Assembly: GCA_013388855.1 (NCBI GenBank)
Contig: JACAEM010000016.1
Location: 186,001 to 250,000, forward strand
DNA: 64,000 bases
From: Chloroflexota bacterium
GTDB taxonomy: Bacteria > Chloroflexota > Anaerolineae > Anaerolineales > Villigracilaceae
Direction: 5' to 3'
Position numbers and translations under genes: made by a program. This document shows positions 27,074 through 35,945 of the stretch, in pieces (within the stretch, counting starts at the first letter, position 1; every line of letters starts with the position of its first letter). The notes beneath the pieces were generated by a model that had not been told where the DNA came from, did not search any database, and worked only from the letters and a program-made list of their open reading frames with translations.

Positions 27074-27997
27074 ATGACCCATCCCCCCCCCATTTGTAAT
27101 TATGAAGGCTCCGACTACCAGACCTCCTTTTGGGAGAAAGGCGGACGCGAATACGAGGACCGCACCGAAGCCATCGCCCTTAAGCGACTCCTCCCCAAAG
27201 GCGGACGCCTCCTTCTGGAACTCGGGGCAGGCGCCGGACGAAATACACCGCGCTACCTCGGCTTTGACCGCGTCATCCTGCTCGATTACTCGCGCACCCA
27301 GCTGGCGCAGGCTCAGGCGCGGCTCGCCCCATCCGACAAATATGTCTACGTCGCGGCGGATGTCTATCGCCTCCCCTTTGTGGATGGGCTCTTCGACGCG
27401 GCAACGATGATCCGCGTTCTGCATCACATGGCAGACGCGCCCAAAGCGTTGGGACAGGTGAAGAACGTGGTCCGCCCCGGCGGTATTTTCATCCTTGAAT
27501 TTGCCAACAAACTGAATCTCAAAGCGATCCTGCGCTACCTTCTCGGCAGACAAAAGTGGAGTCCGTTCTCGCTGGAGCCGGTCGAATTCGTGGAACTGAA
27601 TTTCGACTTTCACCCCAAAGCCGTCCGCAACTGGTTGAAGGAGCTGGGTTTCTTCATCGAAAAGACGCTGACCCTTTCCCATTTTCGCGTCGGCGTTCTG
27701 AAACGACTCGTTCCAACAAGCGTTCTCGTTTTCCTCGATTCCCTCTTCCAATGGACAGGCGCATGGTGGCAATTGACGCCAAGCGTATTTGTGAGGGCTC
27801 GTCGCGGGGAATTGCACGGTCCGCATGGAGTGGAGACCAGCCCGGCGCTTGCCAACCTGTCCCCATTCTTCAAATGCCCCGACTGTGGAACATCGCCCCT
27901 GCTCGACCGAAAAGATTACCTCGAGTGCTCAAATTGCCGGAAGAGGTGGGAATTCAAGGATGGCATTTACGATTTCAGGGAACCAATAAAAAATTGA
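27074..27997 (+). CDS. SAM-dependent methyltransferase with C-terminal Trm112-like zinc ribbon
   Basis: 307 residues. Class I methyltransferase core: LLELGAGAGRNTPRYL (motif I), VAADVYRLPFVDGLFDAA, RVLHHMADAPKAL and VVRPGGIFILEF. The last 45 residues form a zinc-ribbon segment, CPDCG...CSNCRKRW, like Trm112/YcaR proteins fused to a methyltransferase. Substrate unknown; a small-molecule or lipid acceptor is typical of this family. It is ended by the hairpin at 27993. Confidence 0.85.
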   Translation: MTHPPPICNYEGSDYQTSFWEKGGREYEDRTEAIALKRLLPKGGRLLLELGAGAGRNTPRYLGFDRVILLDYSRTQLAQAQARLAPSDKYVYVAADVYRLPFVDGLFDAATMIRVLHHMADAPKALGQVKNVVRPGGIFILEFANKLNLKAILRYLLGRQKWSPFSLEPVEFVELNFDFHPKAVRNWLKELGFFIEKTLTLSHFRVGVLKRLVPTSVLVFLDSLFQWTGAWWQLTPSVFVRARRGELHGPHGVETSPALANLSPFFKCPDCGTSPLLDRKDYLECSNCRKRWEFKDGIYDFREPIKN

Positions 27998-28014
27998 CGC
28001 CATTCAGCGTCAAT
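27993..28014. terminator. Bidirectional rho-independent terminator
   Basis: Perfect 8-bp stem ATTGACGC/GCGTCAAT with a 6-nt loop, an A-run before and a TTTTTTA tail after. It overlaps the stop codon of the methyltransferase gene and the end of the convergent thioredoxin gene. Confidence 0.8.
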
Positions 28015-28519
28015 TTTTTATTCTTTCATGCAACATTCCCATCAACGCCCGCCAGATCGGGCAACGATCATATACCCCTAAAAAAGCAATGATACCTCCC
28101 ACGCCAGCCAGCATCCAGCTGCCCGTCGAAAAACCGATCGTTACAAGCAATGCACCCGCGCCAAGACGAAGTATACGGTCAAAGGAAGACATCAGAAGCT
28201 TCACTTCCCTGCCGGTTGCCAGCGCATCGAACATGGCGCGGTACCCAATCTCATTCTGCGCGCCGGTGACACGCCCTACAACCTTCCCGCCGCGGAGGGT
28301 TAACACAGTAGGGATACCGATGATCTGGAATTTTTCGAGTAGTTCGCGCGATTCGTCTGCGTTGACGGGCAGGAATACCACCATCCCCTCGTACTCATGG
28401 GCGAGTTTTTCCAGGATGGGCTTGGTCACTCTGCATGGCGCACACCAAGGCGCCCAAAAATCCACGACGATGGGTTTGCCGGCGGAGGAAACAATATGTT
28501 GAAATTGAGACAGGTTCAT
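28010..28519 (-). CDS. Thioredoxin fused to a DUF2892 membrane domain
   Basis: 169 residues. Residues 1-105 form a thioredoxin domain with active site WCAPC and cis-proline segment GIPTVL. The remainder (about 108-165) is a DUF2892-like domain: FDRILRLGAGALLVTIG, a second hydrophobic helix, and a conserved CPIWRALMG end. The fusion puts a disulfide reductase next to the membrane, probably facing the cytoplasm because no signal peptide precedes the thioredoxin domain. It is downstream of a free-standing DUF2892 gene and the Crp-type regulator. Confidence 0.85.
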   Translation of the reverse strand: MNLSQFQHIVSSAGKPIVVDFWAPWCAPCRVTKPILEKLAHEYEGMVVFLPVNADESRELLEKFQIIGIPTVLTLRGGKVVGRVTGAQNEIGYRAMFDALATGREVKLLMSSFDRILRLGAGALLVTIGFSTGSWMLAGVGGIIAFLGVYDRCPIWRALMGMLHERIKN

Positions 28520-28576
28520 GGTTAAGAAGGAGAAGCGGATGATTGCTCATCCGCTCCATCTTTGGCCGGGACCGGA

Positions 28577-28777
28577 TTATCCCTTGTAGGTGCTGATCTT
28601 GAATGGTGCATACAACGGGCAGAACGCCACAATGGATGTCAACAGGAACACACCACCCAGCACGAGCAGAATAATGCCAAGCGTGCCCGTCACCACGCCG
28701 CCAAAATACAGATAGCCAAACAAGGCGGCAAGGAGTACACGGATAATGCGGTCAGTATTGGACATATTGCGTTTCAT
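28577..28777 (-). CDS. DUF2892 (YgaP-type membrane domain) small protein
   Basis: 66 residues: N-terminal amphipathic start (NTDRIIRVLLAALFG), two hydrophobic segments and a conserved CPLYAPF end, as in DUF2892 proteins often linked to rhodanese or sulfur metabolism. The ATG follows AAAGGAGATTTT. It precedes the thioredoxin-DUF2892 fusion by 57 nt, so the window holds the domain both alone and fused. Confidence 0.85.
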   Translation of the reverse strand: MKRNMSNTDRIIRVLLAALFGYLYFGGVVTGTLGIILLVLGGVFLLTSIVAFCPLYAPFKISTYKG

Positions 28778-28839
28778 TGGAAAATCTCCTTTGGTTTTAG
28801 TTTGATGCCCCCATTCTAGGAGATTCGGGAATTCCCGTC

Positions 28840-28854
28840 TGTGACAAAGTCACA
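28840..28854. promoter_or_regulatory. Inverted repeat, possible Crp-family operator
   Basis: TGTGAC-AAA-GTCACA, a perfect palindrome with two TGTGA half-sites spaced 5 nt rather than the usual 6. It overlaps the crp-like stop codon and sits about 63 nt upstream of the DUF2892 start. Confidence 0.4.
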
Positions 28855-29524
28855 TAACCGAGCGGGATTCCAGTCCCTTAAAATCCAGCACTTCGACCGT
28901 TCCCCGTCCCGACTCAACCAGCCCTTCTTTGGAAAAATCCTCCAGAATGCGACTGATCACCTCACGGGAACTTCCCAACTCCGCGGCAATCTCCTGATGA
29001 GTGACACGCATCGGGTTCTGAACCCGGGCCTGTCTCAACAACAACGAAGCGACGCGGCGATCCATGCGTTTGAAGACCACCTCATCCACCACCGCCATGA
29101 CCGTGGACAACCGCTCAGAAAGGAGGTCAAATACAAACTCGCGCCACAGGTCATATTTGTTCACCCACGCGCGGAATACCTCCGCAGGGATCATTACCGC
29201 TTCAGCATCCTCCTCCACTGTGGCAATGGCAGGGAAGGATTTCTGGCTGAGGATGGCATTCGCCGTGAGGATGCAACTTTGCCCCAATCCGAAACGATAC
29301 AGCGTGATTTCACGCCCCGTCTCGCCGATCTTGTACACGCGCACCACGCCCGAAAGCAGCAGGGCAATTCCATCTACCCGGTCGCCATCCACGAAGACAT
29401 CGCGCCCCGCCGGAATCGTTGCAAACTGCGCCTCGCGTTTCAATTCAGCGGCAAGGGCTTCGTCCGCCCGCTGCAGAAAGGGCATGGCAAGCTTCACTCG
29501 TTCGAACTGTTTTTGATCGAGCAT
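28850..29524 (-). CDS. Crp/Fnr-family transcriptional regulator
   Basis: 224 residues: cyclic-nucleotide-binding-like beta-roll (about 15-115), long dimer helix and C-terminal helix-turn-helix (HQEIAAELGSSREVISRIL). The recognition helix carries Arg187, Glu188 and Arg192, matching Arg180, Glu181 and Arg185 of E. coli CRP that read TGTGA; FNR-type proteins have a different residue at the first position. There is no N-terminal cysteine cluster, so it is not an oxygen-sensing FeS FNR. The start is right after the upstream methyltransferase stop, with GGAG 9 nt before. It may control the TTGTGA palindromes at 49664 and 60373. Confidence 0.9.
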   Translation of the reverse strand: MLDQKQFERVKLAMPFLQRADEALAAELKREAQFATIPAGRDVFVDGDRVDGIALLLSGVVRVYKIGETGREITLYRFGLGQSCILTANAILSQKSFPAIATVEEDAEAVMIPAEVFRAWVNKYDLWREFVFDLLSERLSTVMAVVDEVVFKRMDRRVASLLLRQARVQNPMRVTHQEIAAELGSSREVISRILEDFSKEGLVESGRGTVEVLDFKGLESRSVM

Positions 29525-30295
29525 TTATAGCTTCTCCACCACCCAAAAATGAGACAACCCCAATATTTTCAGGGGCGTCTTTTCCAGGAACTGCAAAATG
29601 GCGCGCAGGATTTTGCCGAACGCACCAAACCTTGCAATGATATTGTCGTAGGCGCCAAAGATAATTGTCCGTTCGATGAACTTGACAGGCAGACCTTCAA
29701 AGAGTTTTTGCATGTCGCTTTTTGAGTAGACACGGACATGCGGTGCAAGTTTATCGCGCAAAGGGCGCGGCAAATAGTTAACAAACAACTTGTTGCCGAA
29801 ATAATATTTGTCTCTCCAGTAAATGCCATGCGTCTCGAATGGATAGCCGCGGTTCGGGCAGAAGATGACAGCGCGTCCGCCTGGCTTCAGCACGCGCACC
29901 ATTTCGCAAATCGCGGCGCGGTCATCCTGTACGTGTTCGATGACTTCGTGACTGAGGATCAGGTCGAAGGTCCCGGAGGGAAGCGGAATGAATTCCCCGG
30001 CGGCATTGAGGATGTGCGGGGAGCGGGTTCGCGCCTCGGCAGTGCGTTCAAAGTCATATTCCAATCCTATGACGGTGCCGCCCAAAGGAGAGAGGTGTTC
30101 CACGTACATTCCCACTCCGCAACCATTCTCCAGAATAGTCCCCCTGATTCGTCCCTCCGCCGCCCGTATGACCATATCGAGCCTTCGCTGTTGCCCCGCC
30201 CGCCACACATAGGATGGTTCTCCGCGCAATGCGGCTTTATCGAGGTTTCGTTGATTCATGCCGGTAATTATATCTTGCAACTTTTTATTGCCCAT
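29525..30295 (-). CDS. Class I SAM-dependent methyltransferase
   Basis: 256 residues. Motif I LENGCGVGMYVEHL, acidic loop GLEYDFERT, post-motif LILSHEVIEHVQD and MVRVLKPGGRAVIFCP. This is the Methyltransf_11/UbiE-like fold; the substrate is unknown. The start at 30295 (MGNKKLQD) is preferred; ATG 30259 is an alternative and the upstream in-frame stretch does not look conserved. It is divergent from nusA with about 100 nt between, in the place where rimP is usually found. Confidence 0.85.
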   Translation of the reverse strand: MGNKKLQDIITGMNQRNLDKAALRGEPSYVWRAGQQRRLDMVIRAAEGRIRGTILENGCGVGMYVEHLSPLGGTVIGLEYDFERTAEARTRSPHILNAAGEFIPLPSGTFDLILSHEVIEHVQDDRAAICEMVRVLKPGGRAVIFCPNRGYPFETHGIYWRDKYYFGNKLFVNYLPRPLRDKLAPHVRVYSKSDMQKLFEGLPVKFIERTIIFGAYDNIIARFGAFGKILRAILQFLEKTPLKILGLSHFWVVEKL

Positions 30296-30399
30296 GCTAA
30301 AATATTCCCCGTACGATGAACCGATTACCGCACGCATCGAGAAGTGGGCAACCCCCACTTTTCTGCTTGTAATACACAGGAGCATACGGAGCAAGTAGC

Positions 30400-32262
30400 A
30401 TGTCAAAGAACGAGTTTTCCCTGGCTTTCAACGAAGTGCTGGAAGAAAAGCAGCTTTCGAAGGAGATCATCCTCGGGGCGATTGAGTCCGCCATGGTTTC
30501 AGCCTACCGGCGGGCTGTCAACGCGTCCACCGCCCAGCATGTGGAAGCCAAAATCGATCCGGAGACGGGTAAGGTGTCGGTCTTTGCCGAGAAGGAAGTT
30601 GTCGAATCGGTCATCGAACCCAAAACCGAAGTGCTGCTCGAAGAAGCGCGCAAGGTAAAGCCGGATGCACAACTGGGCGACATGGTGATTGTGGAAACCA
30701 CCCCCGCCGATTTCGGACGCGTCGCCGCACAGACCGCGCGTCAGGTCATTCAGCAGCGCATCCGCGAAGCGGAACGCTCCAATCAGATGCAATATTTCGA
30801 ACGCCAGGTGGGCGAGATCGTCAGCGGCATCGTGCAGGCGACGAACGCCCAGGCGACCACGGTCGGTCTCGACATGAAAGCGGAGGGCATCCTGCCGGGG
30901 AATCAACGCATCCCCGGCGAGCGCTTCAAAGTGCATGACCGCGTCCGCGCAGTGGTGCTCGAAGTGAAGGATGGTTCCCGCGGACCGCAGATCATCCTCT
31001 CACGCGCGCATCGCAATTTCCTGCGCCGTTTGCTTGAAAATGAAGTTCCTGAAATTTATCATGGCGTGGTCGAGATCCGCGCCATCTCGCGCGAACCCGG
31101 CGCGCGCGCCAAAGTTGCCGTTTCTGCAACGCAGGCAGGCGTCGATCCCGTCGGCGCGTGCGTGGGCGTCAAGGGCGTGCGCATCCAGGCCATCGTCAAG
31201 GAATTGCATGATGAAAAGATCGATATCATCCAATGGGATCCCGATCCCGTTGTTTACATTTCCAAAGCCATCAGCCCGGCGCGTGTGAGCGGTGTCTACC
31301 TCTCCGAAGCGGAAGGCAACAAGACAGCGACAGTCGTGGTCGGCGAAGATCAACTCAGCCTCGCCATTGGGCGCGATGGACAGAACGCGCGTCTCGCCGC
31401 TAAACTGACCGGCTGGCGCATCGACATCAAGTCGCTGGCGGAAGCCGCGGGCGATGCCATTCAGAAATTGCGGAGCGACGCCGAACTGGCGGCACTGTTG
31501 CCCGCTGTGGTCGAAACCATCCCAGCCATTGAAGAAATCCTCGCCAAGAAAGCCGAGAACCGCCCGGTTACGCCGGAGGAATACGCCCAACTCGGTCAAT
31601 TTGTGGACCGCGTGGAACGCCGCACCATCCAGATCAAGGAAGACGCCGCCCGAGCGGTGGAGGAAAAATTCGCAGGCGCCCGTGCCGAAGTGCCGACCGC
31701 TGCCTTTGGCATGCCGCTCGAACAAGTCGGGCTTAAGGAGCACGTCTTCAACATCCTGGTGGAAGCCGGGTTCGATACCGTCGGCGCGTTGATGATGGCC
31801 ATGAAAATGGACGCCAACAAGGTGCTGGGACTACCTGGGATCGGTCCCAAGGCGATGCAAAACATCGAAGAGGCGCTTGCCGCCATCACCTTCCCCGAAC
31901 CGCCTCCTGCCGAGCCGGTGGCTGAACCCGCCGCCGAAGCTGAATCCCAGCTGACGGCGGAAGCGGCGCCCATTGAACCGGTTGCCGAGAAACAGGAACC
32001 GTTCAAGAAAGAGGCGAAGAAAGTCGTCGAAGAGGAGGAAGACGAGAACGCCAAAGACGGTGTCTCGCTCGATGAACTTTTCAAGATGAAGCCCGAAATC
32101 TTCCAGACCGCCGGCAGCGACGAAGAAGAGTCCGGCGACAAGAAGAAAGGCAAGAAAGGCAAGAAGAAGAGCGTCGAGTTGGTGCTCGACGAAGAACGCG
32201 GCGAGGTTGTGGGTCGCAAGAAACACAAACGCGGCGACAATGACCTCGACGAAGAATGGTAA
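30400..32262 (+). CDS. nusA: Transcription termination/antitermination factor NusA
   Basis: 620 residues. N-terminal RNA-polymerase-binding domain (1-125), S1 domain (about 134-200), two KH domains ending in [28 protein letters not shown], then a helix-hairpin-helix repeat (about 430-495, [18 protein letters not shown]). A 120-residue acidic and lysine-rich C-terminal tail ([21 protein letters not shown]) extends beyond the usual Firmicutes length. The ATG follows GGAGCAAG. It starts the translation cluster, but no rimP precedes it. Confidence 0.97.
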   Translation: MSKNEFSLAFNEVLEEKQLSKEIILGAIESAMVSAYRRAVNASTAQHVEAKIDPETGKVSVFAEKEVVESVIEPKTEVLLEEARKVKPDAQLGDMVIVETTPADFGRVAAQTARQVIQQRIREAERSNQMQYFERQVGEIVSGIVQATNAQATTVGLDMKAEGILPGNQRIPGERFKVHDRVRAVVLEVKDGSRGPQIILSRAHRNFLRRLLENEVPEIYHGVVEIRAISREPGARAKVAVSATQAGVDPVGACVGVKGVRIQAIVKELHDEKIDIIQWDPDPVVYISKAISPARVSGVYLSEAEGNKTATVVVGEDQLSLAIGRDGQNARLAAKLTGWRIDIKSLAEAAGDAIQKLRSDAELAALLPAVVETIPAIEEILAKKAENRPVTPEEYAQLGQFVDRVERRTIQIKEDAARAVEEKFAGARAEVPTAAFGMPLEQVGLKEHVFNILVEAGFDTVGALMMAMKMDANKVLGLPGIGPKAMQNIEEALAAITFPEPPPAEPVAEPAAEAESQLTAEAAPIEPVAEKQEPFKKEAKKVVEEEEDENAKDGVSLDELFKMKPEIFQTAGSDEEESGDKKKGKKGKKKSVELVLDEERGEVVGRKKHKRGDNDLDEEW

Positions 32263-32264
32263 GT

Positions 32265-32310
32265 AAATTCCCTCACCCCTCTTCTCTATCTTGGAGGAGA
32301 GGGGGAGGAT
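32265..32310 (+). repeat. CCCTCACCCC/GGGGGAGG-type intergenic inverted repeat
   Basis: The gap between nusA and ylxR reads CCCTCACCCCTCTTCTC, a short spacer, then GAGGAGAGGGGGAGG. It resembles a shortened version of the common CCCTCACCC...GGGTGAGG dispersed repeat and could form an RNA hairpin just before the ylxR ribosome site. Confidence 0.4.
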
Positions 32311-32318
32311 GAAGGAGC

Positions 32319-32630
32319 ATGTCAAAGAAACCTGTTCAACGTGTGAAACATGTGCCTCAGAGGACTTGTGTTGGCTGTCGTGAAGTGATGCCAAAGCGAA
32401 AGATGATCCGCATCGTGCGTACAGCCGATGGAGTGCGAGTGGACTCAACCGGTAAACTTGCCGGGCGTGGAGCCTACCTGCATGACCGTCGCGAGTGTTG
32501 GGAACGAGGCATGAAAGGCGCTCTTGCCCACGCGTTGAAGGTCACTTTAACATCGGATGATCGAACACGGCTTGAGGAATTCATGAATTCCCTGCCGAGT
32601 GAAACAGAAACTGCGGGGGCCAGCGGGTAG
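32319..32630 (+). CDS. YlxR-family RNA-binding protein
   Basis: 103 residues with RTCVGCREVMPKRKMIRIVR and GRGAYLHDRRECWERG, the two conserved parts of the YlxR (RnpM) family. In Firmicutes this protein binds RNase P RNA. The standard nusA-ylxR-infB location supports the call. The ATG follows AAGGAGC. Confidence 0.93.
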   Translation: MSKKPVQRVKHVPQRTCVGCREVMPKRKMIRIVRTADGVRVDSTGKLAGRGAYLHDRRECWERGMKGALAHALKVTLTSDDRTRLEEFMNSLPSETETAGASG

Positions 32631-32718
32631 ACCATGTGACCATGCAAAATGCTCACTGGGAACCCGCCGGCAAATAGGCACTTGCCTGTTTGAAGTTTGT
32701 AATTTGAGGAGGTAGCCC

Positions 32719-34494
32719 ATGAGCAGTAACGGAAATAAGATTGAATTACCTGCCAGTATCGTCATCCGTGATCTGGCGCAGAAGATCGGAAAAAGCCCCA
32801 TTGATCTCATCAAAAAACTGATGTCCAACGGGGTGATGGCAACCATCAACCAGTCTGTGGACTTTGACACCGCCGCGATTGTGGTGGCGGAATACGGCTT
32901 CGAAGCTGTTCCCGAAGTGATCGAGGAAGTCAAAGTGGAAACGGGAGAGGTGCCTCTCTGGCGGCGCATGATCGCCGGGGAGGATGAATCGAAATTGAAG
33001 AGCCGCCCACCGGTTGTGACCATTTTAGGACATGTTGACCACGGCAAGACCAGCCTGCTGGATGCCATCCGCCAGACGGATGTGGCGGCGGGGGAGGCAG
33101 GAGGTATCACCCAGCATATCGGCGCCTATCAAGTCGAAAAGAAGGGACGACTCATCACCTTTTTGGATACTCCAGGACACGCCGCGTTCACACAGATGCG
33201 CGCGCGCGGCGCTCAGGGCGCGGATATTGTTGTCCTCGTTGTCGCGGCGGATGATGGCGTGATGCCACAGACCCGCGAAGCCATTGCGCACGCAAAGGCT
33301 GCACGTGTGCCCATCATGGTAGCCCTCAATAAAATCGACAAAGCCAATGCAAACCCCGACCGCGTCAAACAACAACTTGCCGAACAGGAGCTTGTCCCGG
33401 ACGACTGGGGTGGCAATACAATGGTCATCCCGGTATCCGCCAAACAGAAACAGGGAATCGACGACCTGCTCGAGGGCATTTTGCTAGTCGCCGATAACAT
33501 GGAAATCAAAGCCAATCCCAACGGCAAGGTCATCGGCACGGTCATCGAAGCGGAAGTGGATAAAACCAAAGGTGTGATCGCCACCTTGCTCGTCCAAAAC
33601 GGCACCCTTGAGTTTGGCGATACGGTTGTAGCGGGAACGGCTCACGGCAAATTACGCGCCCTCTCCGATTACAGGGGCAAGCCCGTGAAAAAAGCGGGAC
33701 CATCCACCCCTGTTTCGGTTATGGGATTGAGCGATGTCCCAGCTGCAGGGGATATCTTTGAAGTGGTCGGCTCGGAAAAGGAAGCGCGTGCCATTGTGGC
33801 GGAACGTCTTGAAGCTGCAAAGGCACAGGCGCAATCGAAGAAAAAAGTTTCGCTTGAAGACCTGTTCGCCAACGTTCAATCCGGTGAAGCGAAGGAATTG
33901 AACCTGATCGTCAAAGCCGACGTACAAGGTTCACTCGACCCGATCGTCTCAGAGTTGAACAAACTGGGCGAGGGTGAAATCGGCATCAAGATTTTGTATT
34001 CCGAAACCGGCAACATCGGTGAAAACGATGTGATGCTGGCATCGGCATCGAACGCCATCATCATCGGCTTTAATGTACAGGCGGACATCTCTGCCCGCCG
34101 CATGGCTGAAAAAGAAGGTGTGGACATCCGTCTGTACGAGATCATTTACCGCATGACCGAGGACATCGAAAAGGCCCTCAAGGGCATGCTCGAACCCGTG
34201 GTCAAGGAGAAGGTGATTGGCCGCGCCCAGGTTCTACAGGTCTTCTCCGCATCCAAGTTTGGCAAAGTGGCAGGATGCCGCGTCACGGATGGCGAACTAC
34301 GCCGCAATGCCAAGGCGCGCCTGTTCCGCGGCACCGACATTGTCTATGAAGGCGACATGGGTTCCCTGCGCCACGAAAAAGATGATGTGAAAGAAATCAA
34401 GCAGGGGTATGAATGCGGTGTCGGTTTCAAGAATTTCAGCGACATCCAGGCGGGCGACCAGTTGGTCTGCTATATCCTTGAATCCTCCAATTAG
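32719..34494 (+). CDS. infB: Translation initiation factor IF-2 (short form)
   Basis: 591 residues. One IF2-N domain (about 8-60) leads almost directly into the GTPase domain: GHVDHGKT at 104-110, DTPGHAAF and NKID. The beta-barrel and C-terminal fMet-tRNA-binding domains follow (GYECGVGFKNFSDIQAGD near the end). The long variable N-terminal region found in many bacteria is absent. It delivers initiator tRNA to the 30S subunit. The ATG follows GAGGAGG. It is 6 nt before rbfA. Confidence 0.97.
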   Translation: MSSNGNKIELPASIVIRDLAQKIGKSPIDLIKKLMSNGVMATINQSVDFDTAAIVVAEYGFEAVPEVIEEVKVETGEVPLWRRMIAGEDESKLKSRPPVVTILGHVDHGKTSLLDAIRQTDVAAGEAGGITQHIGAYQVEKKGRLITFLDTPGHAAFTQMRARGAQGADIVVLVVAADDGVMPQTREAIAHAKAARVPIMVALNKIDKANANPDRVKQQLAEQELVPDDWGGNTMVIPVSAKQKQGIDDLLEGILLVADNMEIKANPNGKVIGTVIEAEVDKTKGVIATLLVQNGTLEFGDTVVAGTAHGKLRALSDYRGKPVKKAGPSTPVSVMGLSDVPAAGDIFEVVGSEKEARAIVAERLEAAKAQAQSKKKVSLEDLFANVQSGEAKELNLIVKADVQGSLDPIVSELNKLGEGEIGIKILYSETGNIGENDVMLASASNAIIIGFNVQADISARRMAEKEGVDIRLYEIIYRMTEDIEKALKGMLEPVVKEKVIGRAQVLQVFSASKFGKVAGCRVTDGELRRNAKARLFRGTDIVYEGDMGSLRHEKDDVKEIKQGYECGVGFKNFSDIQAGDQLVCYILESSN

Positions 34495-34500
34495 GTAGCC

Positions 34501-34851
34501 ATGCCTTCAGGCACCCGACTTCAACGTATTGCAGACCGGATTCGCCAGGAACTCTCGGAAATGTTGATCCGCGAGATCAGCGACCCGCGCCTGAAACTTA
34601 TTTATATTACCGACGTAAAAGTGGATAAGGAACTCGCCTTCGCGGATGTGTACGTCTCTGCCGTCGAAGGTGTTTCGCGCTCCAAGGACGTTCTCGCGGG
34701 GCTCGAGTCTGCCTCCGGTTTCATCAAGCGGACTCTTGCCTCGCGCATTGAACTGCGCGTTTTCCCGCGTCTTCGCTTTCACTGGGACATGACCCCCGAA
34801 AACGCCGATCACATCGAGAAGATACTGGCCGAGTTGAGAAATAACAAATAA
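34501..34851 (+). CDS. rbfA: Ribosome-binding factor A
   Basis: 116 residues: RLQRIADRIRQELSEMLIREISDPRL at the N-terminus, VTDVKVDKELAFADVYVS-like strands and PRLRFHWDMTPENADHIEKIL at the end. It assists late maturation of the 30S subunit. It lies 6 nt after infB in the standard order. Confidence 0.95.
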   Translation: MPSGTRLQRIADRIRQELSEMLIREISDPRLKLIYITDVKVDKELAFADVYVSAVEGVSRSKDVLAGLESASGFIKRTLASRIELRVFPRLRFHWDMTPENADHIEKILAELRNNK

Positions 34852-34883
34852 CCATAGTGCAAACACAGTGATCACACAATTTC

Positions 34884-34912
34884 TTGACAACCCGATACGT
34901 TTGTGTGATAAA
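34884..34912 (+). promoter_or_regulatory. Sigma-70-type promoter for nrnA
   Basis: Perfect -35 TTGACA, 17-nt spacer, -10 GATAAA. The expected transcription start (about 34919) lies after the first in-frame ATG (34918), so the ATG at 34936 is the likely start codon. The cluster therefore has an internal promoter here. Confidence 0.65.
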
Positions 34913-34935
34913 GTGTCATGGAGAGAAACAAAGGA

Positions 34936-35892
34936 ATGGACAAAGAAACAACCGGGGCAATCAAAGAACGCCTCAACGCAGCGAATAAAATTGTCGTGGC
35001 ATCCCATGTCCGCCCGGACGGCGACGCAGTCGGCTCCCTGCTTGGGCTGGGTCTCGCGCTGCAGGATGCAGGCAAATCAGTGCAGATGGTTCTCGTCGAT
35101 GGCGTGCCGTCATCCTTCAAGCATCTCGAAGGGAGTGAGCTGGTCGTCAAGGAACCCAATGGGGAATATGACACCTTCATCACGGTGGACTGTGCAGACC
35201 TCAAAAGGGTGGGCAGGGTATTTGAAAATTTTGGGCAACCCGATATTAATATCGACCATCATAAAACCAATGAAAAATTCGGCAGACTCAATTTGATCGA
35301 AGCAGAGGAAGTGGCCACCGCCGCGATTCTCACCAACCACCTGCCCGAATGGAATTATCCCATCACCAAACCGATTGCCGCCGCACTATTAACCGGCATC
35401 ATTACAGACACGCTTGGCTTTCGCACATCGAATACGACACCCGAAGCGCTGCGCCAATGTGCTGCATTGATGGAAACCGGGGTGGACATGCCGGATATCT
35501 ATATGCGTTCGCTGGTAAAGAAATCCTTCCCCGCCGCAAAATATTGGGGCGCGGGTCTTTCAAGCATGGAACAAAAGGACGGGATCGTGTGGGGAGTACT
35601 CACGCTGGAAGACCGCAAACGTTCCGGCTACAGCGGCAATGACGATGCCGACCTCATCAATATGATCTCGGCGATCGATGGGAACAAAGTAGGTATGATT
35701 TTCGTCGAACAAAGCGACAATCATGTCAAGATCTCGTGGCGCGCTCTCGAACCGGGAATCGACGTGTCACAGGTTGCAAAACATTTCAAAGGCGGAGGAC
35801 ACGCCGCCGCGGCTGGCGCGGACATTCCCGGAACATTGAGTGAAATTCACCCGTTGGTACTGGAGACCACAAAGGAATTATTGGGCCTTTAA
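34936..35892 (+). CDS. nrnA: DHH-family bifunctional oligoribonuclease / pAp phosphatase
   Basis: 318 residues. DHH domain motifs VRPDGDAVGS, TVDCAD and DHHKTN coordinate the two metal ions; the DHHA1 domain ends in KGGGHAAAAGA. NrnA degrades very short RNAs and dephosphorylates 3'-phosphoadenosine 5'-phosphate. The start choice at 34936 rests on the promoter at 34884-34912 and a GGAGAG upstream. Its place between rbfA and truB is typical. Confidence 0.93.
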   Translation: MDKETTGAIKERLNAANKIVVASHVRPDGDAVGSLLGLGLALQDAGKSVQMVLVDGVPSSFKHLEGSELVVKEPNGEYDTFITVDCADLKRVGRVFENFGQPDINIDHHKTNEKFGRLNLIEAEEVATAAILTNHLPEWNYPITKPIAAALLTGIITDTLGFRTSNTTPEALRQCAALMETGVDMPDIYMRSLVKKSFPAAKYWGAGLSSMEQKDGIVWGVLTLEDRKRSGYSGNDDADLINMISAIDGNKVGMIFVEQSDNHVKISWRALEPGIDVSQVAKHFKGGGHAAAAGADIPGTLSEIHPLVLETTKELLGL

Positions 35893-35945
35893 CCAAAATT
35901 CTGACATATGTGTCATAATTAGCGAATAATCCCAAGGAGGAAAGC

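Noticed and set aside
30400-32262. Acidic/lysine-rich tail of NusA as a separate fused gene
   Set aside because: It is low-complexity sequence in the same frame with no start site or domain of its own.
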